The translations under genes and the position numbers were made by a program. A stretch of 61,271 nucleotides of DNA from Nesterenkonia sp. F. Its GTDB lineage: Bacteria > Actinomycetota > Actinomycetes > Actinomycetales > Micrococcaceae. This document shows positions 42,637-49,918 of the stretch, piece after piece. The notes beneath the pieces are model-generated. The model did no database searches and was not told the origin of the DNA. It saw only the letters and a list, made by a program, of their open reading frames with translations. The first letter of the stretch is position 1. Each line of letters begins with the position of its first letter. Where the stretch lies: contig NZ_AFRW01000079.1 in the NCBI RefSeq assembly GCF_000220985.1, positions 1-61,271 of the forward strand, given 5' to 3'.

Positions 42637-42903
42637 GCGCTTTGCGCCTCGGCCGGCGGGTATCACCACCACGTGGCGATGAACACCTGGAACAGCCGGG
42701 CCGCGCGCCTCGCGGCTGGGGCTGGGTGATCTGACGATCACGGTGCCGCAGCGCGAGGACCTGGATGCGCTGGTTGCCCGCTACCGCGCGGCCGGGCTGA
42801 GCTTCGACGACGACGGCCGCCGCATGGTCACCCGCGATCCCTGGGGCACCCAGGGCTCCGTGACCGTGCCCGGCACCGAGACGGAGAGCTGCTCGAGCGG
42901 TGA
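42637..42903 (+). pseudogene. 3' fragment of a VOC gene, duplicate of 40355–40623
   Basis: The fragment begins at the codons for ASAGGYHHHVAMNTWNSR and continues to the VOC stop. An 8-bp deletion after NSR and a further deletion before the stop shift the frame. Over this span it stays highly similar to the intact VOC gene 2.3 kb upstream. It has no 5' part. Confidence 0.85.
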
Positions 42904-42924
42904 CGGCTGTGGCGGGCCGGGCGC

Positions 42925-43155
42925 TCACCGCGCCTGGCCGGCCAGCCATTCCTCGACCGACGGGCCGACGAGCTCGGCGCCTTCCGGCGCGAGCATCCCG
43001 CCCTCGGCGAGGGCGGGCATCACAGCCTCGACGGTGCGCACCGGCCGATCGTCGCCGCGGGCAGCGAGGTAACGCTCGGTGAGCTCGGGCAGCCAAAGGG
43101 TCTCCGGTCCGGCCAGCGAGCGGCGCGGCAGGCGCGAGTGCACGGCGTCGTGCTG
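42925..43155 (-). pseudogene. 3' fragment of NmrA-like gene, duplicate of 40645–40871
   Basis: This is the C-terminal 77 codons of the NmrA-like protein (HSRLPRRSLAGPET to EEWLAGQAR), still open and without frameshift but lacking the Rossmann N-terminal part. It keeps the same orientation relative to the VOC fragment as the intact pair. The homology ends abruptly at a transposase remnant. Confidence 0.85.
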
Positions 43156-43289
43156 GTCGAGTCACTTGGCCACGCGTCGGCGCGAAATCCCATCGCCACG
43201 GCGATATCCGCCAGCAACCAGCCCTGCTAGTGTCGCTTGACGATCCTCCAGCGAGCGTAGACGGTGGTGCGGGCCTTACGGTGGGACAC
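43156..43289 (-). pseudogene. IS481-like transposase N-terminal remnant
   Basis: Reading from GTG 43289, the frame gives VSHRKARTTVYARWRIVKRH, similar to the start of IS481-type transposases. After a frameshift the sequence reads TLAGLVA and ADIAVAMG or GISRRRVAK followed by TGA where Trp is expected, then LDQH. This is a helix-turn-helix end piece broken by at least one frameshift and one nonsense codon. It directly abuts the duplicated NmrA fragment. Confidence 0.55.
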
Positions 43290-43415
43290 GAGAGCCACTT
43301 GTTCACGGATGCCTTTACGCGTCACATCCCACCCAGGGAACTCTCACCGCGCCAACCCCATGGCGCGAAGGTCACCAATGTCCTGGCTCAGTACATCTAG
43401 ACTAGACTGACACGA

Positions 43416-43428
43416 TCCGACAGTCGGA
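43416..43428. promoter_or_regulatory. Palindrome upstream of sce7726 operon
   Basis: TCCGAC-A-GTCGGA lies 25 bp before the ATG at 43454, followed by GGGGAGGGGAG as ribosome binding site. It may be an operator. The preceding TAGACT boxes (43399–43409) could be -10 elements. Confidence 0.45.
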
Positions 43429-43453
43429 CGAACGGCGGGGAGGGGAGACCGAA

Positions 43454-44335
43454 ATGAACAACATTGACTTTGCAGCCTTGACTCGACTGTTCTCCCCAAC
43501 CGTCTATCGAGAGCTTGCTCAGTCTGGCACCTCGGCGCTCTTTAGCCGCTTGACCAAGCGTTCTGGTCTGCTAGGTCAACGCAATCGCCCCACAACGGTT
43601 GGACAGACTTTTGATACCGCCTTCAAAATGCTCCAAAATACTGGATATCGCGACGATTACGTTTATCGATCCGCGCTCGTTAGACGCATACTGCTTGGGC
43701 GACATTCACTAAGAACCGCTACGCTTATTCAGGAAATGCGCGTCGAGACGTCAAAAGCAGATGCTGTCGTACTTAACGGAACTTCGACCGCATACGAAAT
43801 TAAATCTGATCGCGACTCACTTGGACGACTAGGAAGCCAACTCGACAGCTACCGAAAAGTATTTGCTTCCGTTTGCGTTGTCACAAGCGAACTTCATCTT
43901 GACCAGGTTCAGAATATCGCACCGGAGGATGTCGGAATCCAGCTCCTGACGAGACGCCAACATCTCCACACTGTCAGGCGACCCACCAACGCCCCGGAAC
44001 GTCTCACACCGACAGCCATACTCGAAAGTCTTCGCGCAGACGAAGCGGCAGCAATTCTCAGAAACTTGGGGATAGAAGTACCTGACGTCCCGAACACGAG
44101 ACTCAGGACGACGCTGCAGGATCTATTCAGTAGTCTCGAGCCAGCCACCTTGCATAGAGAGATGGTTGCGACTCTCAGAACAACTCGATCGCAAGCGCAC
44201 CTAGCCGAGTATGTAGACAGCATTCCGAGCTCGCTGAAGGCGATCGCCCTAACCGTAGAACTGAAGGAGAACGCTCGGGCTCGCTTCGCCGAAGCGCTTC
44301 ACACACCCACTGAATCCGCTCTAGCATGGAGTTGA
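43454..44335 (+). CDS. sce7726 family protein, PD-(D/E)xK nuclease-like
   Basis: The 293-residue protein resembles the sce7726 family. A conserved core reads KADAVVLNG then AYEIKSDRDSLGRL, with D103, E115 and K117 in the order D...E-x-K of PD-(D/E)xK nucleases. LDSYRKVFASVCVVTS follows, as in the family. I therefore infer nuclease ancestry. Codon usage is clearly more A/T-rich at third positions than in neighbours, which suggests recent transfer. The stop overlaps the next gene by 10 nt. Confidence 0.75.
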   Translation: MNNIDFAALTRLFSPTVYRELAQSGTSALFSRLTKRSGLLGQRNRPTTVGQTFDTAFKMLQNTGYRDDYVYRSALVRRILLGRHSLRTATLIQEMRVETSKADAVVLNGTSTAYEIKSDRDSLGRLGSQLDSYRKVFASVCVVTSELHLDQVQNIAPEDVGIQLLTRRQHLHTVRRPTNAPERLTPTAILESLRADEAAAILRNLGIEVPDVPNTRLRTTLQDLFSSLEPATLHREMVATLRTTRSQAHLAEYVDSIPSSLKAIALTVELKENARARFAEALHTPTESALAWS

Positions 44336-45288
44336 GAGAAAGAGTGTATTACCCCTACTTCCGAGGCAAACAGTTCGAACTGCTGGCTGTACGTGAGCTG
44401 GCCCCGCTGATGGCCGCAGCTAACTTTGTGCCGATCATCGAGCCTGTACGCGAATCCCTGACAGGTCTGCGCCGGTCCCTCGACGCCATAAAAGATAAGG
44501 GCGGGCGCGCTTTTGTCGTCACGAATCCACGCCACGGACACTTCAGCGACGACCGCGGTACGATCAAGTCCTTGACTGACAGCTATCAGGAATCTGGATC
44601 TATTCTGCCTGGAGTGATCCTCCACTCCGATCTTGACACCGACGAAGCTGTTCATCTCACCCAGAATGTCCAAGAAGGTGGCGCCATCATCCATGATGGC
44701 TTCACAGACGGGCGCGCCATCAAGGACCACCTCGCCGGACACCGCGGGCACCTGACGAATATTTTCCAAGACCGGCAGGTGGGGCTTCTTTACCGAAGTC
44801 AGTTTCAGAACATGGAGAGCAAACTTGTAATCCTCCAGGATGGATTTAATCAACAGAGAAACGCCGACTATCCAGCTGTAGAACTCTTTTCGGACCTTCA
44901 CGCCACCTATCAGGACCGAGGACTTTCTGGATACGGCGATTACCTGACCGTCGGGAATCAATATACTGAAGGCGGTGGCCCTGCTTATGCTGTGGCTATC
45001 CACCTCACATATATCGACAGAGCCGGTCTCAACGAGATGCAAGTTCTCCACTTTAAGTCTGACTCTAACGATACGCCCACTGACCCCGCCGGAAAGTTCG
45101 CGCAAGCTCTCACGAAGCTTGCGGACTATGTGACCAGTCAAGAGTCTCAGGTGACCCGCACCAGTGCAGTAGAGGAGTTCCTCGACCTCCACCAGAGGCG
45201 GCATTTCCCCGGACTGGGATACGTTAAGAAGCTATCCATGAAACACCACGTTGAAACTCTCGCTCAATTTCACGGCAGCTCCTCGTGA
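44326..45288 (+). CDS. sce7725 family protein
   Basis: The 320-residue protein matches the sce7725 family that accompanies sce7726. It starts YYPYFRGKQFELLAVRELAPLM and has FVPIIEPVRES early on, the family hallmark. The family is of unknown function with a TIM-barrel-like 'beta protein' look. Residues LLYRSQFQNMESKLVILQDGFNQQ and GYGDYLTVG are family-like. The start is ATG 44326 inside the end of gene 1; its TGA overlaps the GTG of the RES gene. Confidence 0.75.
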   Translation: MELRERVYYPYFRGKQFELLAVRELAPLMAAANFVPIIEPVRESLTGLRRSLDAIKDKGGRAFVVTNPRHGHFSDDRGTIKSLTDSYQESGSILPGVILHSDLDTDEAVHLTQNVQEGGAIIHDGFTDGRAIKDHLAGHRGHLTNIFQDRQVGLLYRSQFQNMESKLVILQDGFNQQRNADYPAVELFSDLHATYQDRGLSGYGDYLTVGNQYTEGGGPAYAVAIHLTYIDRAGLNEMQVLHFKSDSNDTPTDPAGKFAQALTKLADYVTSQESQVTRTSAVEEFLDLHQRRHFPGLGYVKKLSMKHHVETLAQFHGSSS

Positions 45289-46334
45289 CAGGCCGTTTCT
45301 GCTGTGCTGACTGCTTTGGAGACAAGGGACTAAGAGACGATATAATCCCATCTCGCTCCGAAAAAGTTGGCTACTGCAACTATTGCGGCACTGAGAACAC
45401 ACTTGTCATCTCCCCCGTCACGCTCCGCGTCTGGTTCGAGATGGTCCTGGATGTATACGAAGAGGATCCTGCAGGTTCTCCAATGCTGCAGCTTCTACGA
45501 TGCGACTGGGGCCTGTTCGATGAATCGACGATTGACGAGGCTTCCGCTACTGAACTCCTTAAGGATATACTGCAGGACCAACGCCTGCATCAACGGCTAT
45601 ACTCTCCCGCGAATAGGTCGGCAAGTGAAGGCCTTGAGCAATGGAAACGACTCCGCGAGGAGATGCTTCACCGAAACAGATGGTTCCTCCCCAATCCACT
45701 CGACCCTGACCGAATTCGAGAGTGGCTTGGGCATCTAATTGCCGACCCTTCCCTCCTGGATCGGTCCTGGTTCCGCGCCCGCCTGTTGGACCGCAGCTCC
45801 GCTTTCACGGCGGACGAAATGGGAGCCCCACCCCCGCAGCTTGCCCAGCACGGTCGAGCGAATCCGGCCGGCATCCCCTATCTCTATCTTGGCTCCACCC
45901 CAGACACGGGCGTTGCGGAAATTCGTCCCCACAGAGGCGAACGAGTCTGTGTTGCAAAGTTTGAGCTGAGAGGCGCGGGTAACTTTATTGATCTAAGGGA
46001 CCCACGGCCGACGGCCTCTCCCTTTATCGTGGAAGATTCCGATCAAGTGCAAAGGCTTTATGACGATCTGCCGCTTTTGGAGCATCTAGGACAGGAGCTC
46101 ACCAGGCCTGTGCTCCGACAAAGTACTGATTTCGACTACACGCCAAGCCAGTTCCTTTGCGAACTCATAAAGAGCACTGGGTTCGATGGGGTCCTTTATG
46201 GAAGCTCCGTGAGTAACGGAATTAATCTCGCCGTTTTTGACCCGGAGAAAGCTTCAGCTATTGGAGTCGAAGTACGAGAAGTATCCAAGGTGCAAGTAGA
46301 GACATCGAAGTATATACCTTTGGCGAATGGTTAG
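45285..46334 (+). CDS. RES-domain protein with N-terminal zinc ribbon
   Basis: The 349-residue protein has a Cys-rich N-terminus (C7, C10, C31, C34; CADC and CNYC) typical of the HEPN/RES N-terminal type. A helical region (40–155) follows. The RES domain (about 160–325) has R164, GIPYLYLGSTPDTGVAEIRP with Y201 and E212, and FDGVLYGSSVSNGINLAVFD. RES toxins degrade NAD+, with conserved Arg, Tyr and Glu. It starts with GTG 45285 overlapping the previous stop (GTGA). Unlike the simple Xre–RES pair, no Xre antitoxin is adjacent. Confidence 0.8.
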   Translation: MTGRFCCADCFGDKGLRDDIIPSRSEKVGYCNYCGTENTLVISPVTLRVWFEMVLDVYEEDPAGSPMLQLLRCDWGLFDESTIDEASATELLKDILQDQRLHQRLYSPANRSASEGLEQWKRLREEMLHRNRWFLPNPLDPDRIREWLGHLIADPSLLDRSWFRARLLDRSSAFTADEMGAPPPQLAQHGRANPAGIPYLYLGSTPDTGVAEIRPHRGERVCVAKFELRGAGNFIDLRDPRPTASPFIVEDSDQVQRLYDDLPLLEHLGQELTRPVLRQSTDFDYTPSQFLCELIKSTGFDGVLYGSSVSNGINLAVFDPEKASAIGVEVREVSKVQVETSKYIPLANG

Positions 46335-46374
46335 TCTCCGCTATGGCGCGATTTCAGAACTCGACGACCCGCAT

Positions 46375-48189
46375 CTATTCGAGATGCGAATATTCACCAT
46401 GAAATGGGCGCAAAAAGGCCTCATCACCCTTGCTTTGAAGCCTGTCCGCACGAAACTTCTGTATCGCCACCCGAGGAACATACCGTGCCATGTAATCACG
46501 TAGGTGAGGATCGCACACGTAGATTAGCGTGCCCTTGATCCCCCTAGTCAGCAGGACACGGTATATGTTCTGCACGTAGTCGAGGATATCCTCGTCGGTG
46601 TATTGGATACCCAGCTTCTTGTTGTTCTCTTTGCCTTTGGTGTCGAAGTAGTTCGAGCGGTCGAAGTAGACCTGTCCCGTCGCGGGGTCGTAGCGCAGGT
46701 CTGGCCCAATGATCACACCGGCGTAGTTGAGATCGTACCCCTGGAGCGTATGGATAGATCCGACTTCTTCCAAGGCGTTCGGGGAGTTCACCCAGTCGAC
46801 GTCGGTGCTGTTCCAACAGAACTTCACCCCGTCGAGTTCGAAGTCGTAGGCGGCGCCGTCGCTCTTTGTCACCCAGTCCCAGGCGTAGCCGGCAGCCATA
46901 CGCGCCAGACCGTGTTCAGCGTCAAGCTGGCGAATCCGGGCGTACATATGGGAAACATCGGTATACATGCAGAACTCGTAGTCGCCGACAGGAGCTGGAG
47001 CTCGTTCTTCTCCTCGGAGCAGTCGACGGATATGGGGCATGTACTCGTCGCCGGCGTTAAGCCGAAGCTGGGACGCCAGCGTCACGTGCTTCCCCGTTGT
47101 CTTCGCTTCGTTCACGAGCCCATCGATTCTCTCGCGGGAGAGATCCGCGGGACGCACGGTCTGTTCCGCATCCAGGAGAAGGACCTGGTGGTCACTCTTC
47201 TGCCGAACCCAGTCGAGCTGAGTGTAGCTCGGCGAGTCCTCTCCGAAGAGCTTCTCATTGATATCGCCGAAGTCGCGGTTCCGAATTCCTGAGGATTGAT
47301 TGGCCCGCTGATTGAGCCGATGAGTCTCGTCGACGATGAGGAGCGAATAGTGCTGGTCGCTCTTGCCCAAGGAGAAGGGGTCGAGAACCATCTCCTTCGA
47401 CAGCTGAGGCGTTCTCTTGAAGACGGCTTGGATGGACTTCCGAAGTGCCTGCTGCGGCACGACTAGGCCGATGGTGAAGTCTTGCAGCGCCTCCCGGAAC
47501 TCCGGGGTGAAGAACTCGGAGAACCGACTGTCCCCTTCGAGGTCTTCCGCGATCTCCTCATCAGTGACGGTCGCAATGTCGCTCAACAGCTTCATCAGGT
47601 ATACAGCAACCACCGTCTTGCCAGTGCCAGGGTCTCCCTGGATGACCAACGAACCTGGGTCAGTGCCTGACTCCACATTCGAGCGCAAGGCCCGCAGCAG
47701 GTCCTCAACAGCGAGCGCCTGCTCGGGCGTCAGCGTCTTGAAGGGAGACAGTTTGAAGAGGTCCGAGTTCTCGATCTCCGGGATGCTTCGTTCGAAGATC
47801 TCCGCTTCACGGAGTGCTTCGAAGATCTCGGGGAACTCGCCTCGATACGTCTCACGGTCGTGGTAATCGGCATCGACGATGCCGTGGTTCCGATTGATGA
47901 CCTCATACTTGCCATCGCCGGCGAGCCATCGGATCAGATGAGACTCGAGGTCTAGAGCCGCCGACTTGTTGAAGTGCTCGTGCAGGAGGAGACGCACCAG
48001 TCGCATTTCGCGTTTGCTCTCAGATGCTTGATGCTGGCGGATGCGACTAGTCGCACTGAGAGTCTCGCCTACGTAGATCTTCTTCCCGCCGTTCAGCGCG
48101 TAGACGACCGGCCAGTTCTTGAGTCGGGCATCGTCGTTCTCAGGGAGCGGTTCCCGCATGGAGAACTTGCGAATCTCAAAGGCGGTCAT
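46375..48189 (-). CDS. GIY-YIG nuclease–DUF2075 helicase fusion
   Basis: The 604-residue protein starts with a GIY-YIG module (VVYALNGGKKIYVGET at about 28–43, R49). A DUF2075/Schlafen-like P-loop helicase follows, with Walker A GDPGTGKT (185–192) and Walker B LLIVDETHRL. GSIHTLQGYDLNYAGVIIG is helicase motif V/VI-like and VLLTRGIKGTLIYV ends the core. It probably cleaves and translocates on nucleic acid. GGAG lies 8 nt before ATG 48189. It overlaps the upstream MazG-type gene by 14 nt. Such genes are common in defence islands. Confidence 0.85.
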   Translation of the reverse strand: MTAFEIRKFSMREPLPENDDARLKNWPVVYALNGGKKIYVGETLSATSRIRQHQASESKREMRLVRLLLHEHFNKSAALDLESHLIRWLAGDGKYEVINRNHGIVDADYHDRETYRGEFPEIFEALREAEIFERSIPEIENSDLFKLSPFKTLTPEQALAVEDLLRALRSNVESGTDPGSLVIQGDPGTGKTVVAVYLMKLLSDIATVTDEEIAEDLEGDSRFSEFFTPEFREALQDFTIGLVVPQQALRKSIQAVFKRTPQLSKEMVLDPFSLGKSDQHYSLLIVDETHRLNQRANQSSGIRNRDFGDINEKLFGEDSPSYTQLDWVRQKSDHQVLLLDAEQTVRPADLSRERIDGLVNEAKTTGKHVTLASQLRLNAGDEYMPHIRRLLRGEERAPAPVGDYEFCMYTDVSHMYARIRQLDAEHGLARMAAGYAWDWVTKSDGAAYDFELDGVKFCWNSTDVDWVNSPNALEEVGSIHTLQGYDLNYAGVIIGPDLRYDPATGQVYFDRSNYFDTKGKENNKKLGIQYTDEDILDYVQNIYRVLLTRGIKGTLIYVCDPHLRDYMARYVPRVAIQKFRADRLQSKGDEAFLRPFHGEYSHLE

Positions 48190-48493
48190 ATTTGGTGCTC
48201 CGCCCACGTGACTTGTCGGCCGGGTACTTCTCTCTGGTCCGCTGAAGCTTCTGCCGCACGATCTCTTCCGGGTCCAGGCGGAGACGGTCGGCGAGCAGCA
48301 GGCAATAGGTCAGCACATCTGCGAGCTCGTCCCGGACCTCGGCAGATGAATAGTCGGTGCCCGACCATTGGAAGCACTCGAGCAGCTCACCAGACTCAAT
48401 GGAGATGCTCTTCGCCAAGTTCTCTGGAGAATGGAACTGGCTCCAGTCGCGTTCGGCGACGAAGTCTCTGAGCTGGTGCGTGACGTCATCCAC
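48176..48493 (-). CDS. MazG/RS21-C6-like nucleotide pyrophosphohydrolase
   Basis: The 105-residue protein has the all-alpha NTP pyrophosphohydrolase motifs: SPENLAKSISIESGELLECFQW (E-x-x-E) and VRDELADVLTYCLLLADRL (E-x-x-D). It hydrolyses non-canonical or canonical dNTPs to monophosphates. GTG 48493 is chosen because TAGCGT (48506–48501) lies 7 nt before it, a leaderless arrangement; a GTG three codons upstream is the alternative. It is first in a two-gene operon with the GIY-YIG/DUF2075 helicase. Confidence 0.88.
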   Translation of the reverse strand: MDDVTHQLRDFVAERDWSQFHSPENLAKSISIESGELLECFQWSGTDYSSAEVRDELADVLTYCLLLADRLRLDPEEIVRQKLQRTREKYPADKSRGRSTKYDRL

Positions 48494-48500
48494 GCGATTC

Positions 48501-48506
48501 ACGCTA
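48501..48506 (-). promoter_or_regulatory. -10 box of the MazG/DUF2075 operon (TAGCGT, N7, GTG)
   Basis: TAGCGT on the minus strand is 7 nt from GTG 48493, with no ribosome binding site. Confidence 0.45.
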
Positions 48507-48568
48507 TCAGCAGGGACAGCCGACCTGTCCGGACCATGAACTTGGACGCCAGATTGGCTCCGTCCGTC

Positions 48569-49615
48569 CTACCCCACCTCGTCAGCCAGCACCCACGCCT
48601 GCTGCAGCGGGATCTCTCGACGCACCCACTCAGGCAACTGCGGGTAGACGTCGAACAGCTCGTCCAGCAGATTCTCCGCATCCCAGACGCGCATCGTCAG
48701 CCGGTCGGTGCGAATCTCTCGCTGCGCGTCCTTGGTGATGCCGCCCCAGGCCATCAGCAGCCCTTGATCCGAGCGGTTCTGCAGCATCGCGCCCTGCAGA
48801 CCACGCACCACCGGAGCTGCCACCTGGGTCTCCTCGGACTTCACCTCCACAATGAGCGTCGGCGAATCGAGTCCCAGGGGTCCTGATCCAGCCAGGATGT
48901 CGACTCCCTGATCGGCACCTTCCGGAGAAACGTCGCAGACGAAGCCGCGGACTTCGAGGATTGCGGCCACCAGATGCGTCAGTCGGTGTCCCTTGAAGTT
49001 CTCCGAGACATGCACTCGCACGCGGTCGCGAATGGTCTCCAACGTCGGCCCCAAGTTCTCCGGCGCCACGTCGGAGACTTCGTCGTCGGTCTGCGCGTCT
49101 GACGGTGACGCGGCGACCGGCGCAGCCTTCTGGGACCCAGGATCGGGGTGCCCGTCCATCATGGCGCGCAGTCGAGCCTCGGCGCTGTTCCGCGACGCTC
49201 GGAAGATGGTCATGCTGCCGCCCAAGGTGAAGAGCAGATCGCCCTTGAACTGGGCGCGCGGCACGTCATCGCGCACCCACTCGACCGACGCTGTATGCGG
49301 CAGGATTGAGCCAGAATGGTGCTCATATCCACGGATGCACCGACCGATGGCCACTGTCTTGGTGATCTTGCGCGGCAGGATGATCAGATCGCCAGGCTCG
49401 ACTTGGCGGAGTCCCCAGAGCTGGGCCGCGTGATTGGCGATCGTGCCGGCACTCGACTGCGGCATGGACTGCGTGACCACGTCGCGGACTTCGTCCCGCG
49501 AGGAGCACTCGCTCAAGTCGGGCACCTCGCCCCAACCACCGCCGGCGACGCCTTCCTCCAAACACCACTGCTCCGCCTCGCCGTGACGTCCAGCCCGCAT
49601 CACCCAAGCCGTCAT
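48569..49615 (-). CDS. Mrr-like restriction endonuclease
   Basis: The 348-residue protein has an N-terminal domain starting MTAWVMRAGRHGEAEQWCLE (about 1–145), which accompanies many Mrr-type enzymes and may sense modified DNA. The C-terminal Mrr-cat nuclease follows: RLTHLVAAILEVRGF, then GADQGVDI with D239 and IVEVKS with E257 and K259. Family members cut methylated DNA. The linker 155–190 is Asp/Glu/Ala rich. ATG 49615 is chosen over ATG 49636. It is on the same strand as the MazG pair and may be part of the same island. Confidence 0.85.
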   Translation of the reverse strand: MTAWVMRAGRHGEAEQWCLEEGVAGGGWGEVPDLSECSSRDEVRDVVTQSMPQSSAGTIANHAAQLWGLRQVEPGDLIILPRKITKTVAIGRCIRGYEHHSGSILPHTASVEWVRDDVPRAQFKGDLLFTLGGSMTIFRASRNSAEARLRAMMDGHPDPGSQKAAPVAASPSDAQTDDEVSDVAPENLGPTLETIRDRVRVHVSENFKGHRLTHLVAAILEVRGFVCDVSPEGADQGVDILAGSGPLGLDSPTLIVEVKSEETQVAAPVVRGLQGAMLQNRSDQGLLMAWGGITKDAQREIRTDRLTMRVWDAENLLDELFDVYPQLPEWVRREIPLQQAWVLADEVG

Positions 49616-49642
49616 CGATCCTCGCTCTCGGTCCATCGATCA

Positions 49643-49656
49643 GTGCTGGTCAGCAC
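49643..49656. promoter_or_regulatory. Palindrome upstream of Mrr-like gene
   Basis: GTGCTG-GT-CAGCAC lies 27 bp before the Mrr start and may be an operator. I see no gene in 49657–49918. Confidence 0.35.
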
Positions 49657-49918
49657 CTGCCGTCGGCGCCAGTCTATGGGCGAGTGATGACACCGCGACG
49701 CTTCAAGACACCTGGGTCCGTTGACTCGACGAGCAGTGACCACGACTGTCCGCTCCACGTCAGAGCCACTTCTCCCTCACCTCCCGGACACTTTCCCGTC
49801 GCCTCGCTCCCCTAGACTCCGCCAGGATCATCCGCCTGCCCGGGCCGCGCGCCGTCGTGCCGTCGTGCCGCCCGCCGACAGGATCCGCGCACCCTGACCC
49901 GAGACTGTGAGGAGCCCT

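Noticed and set aside
43399..43420. TAGACTAGACTGACA as a third copy of the ACTGAC/GTCAGT operator
   Set aside because: Only one half-site is present; no palindromic partner.
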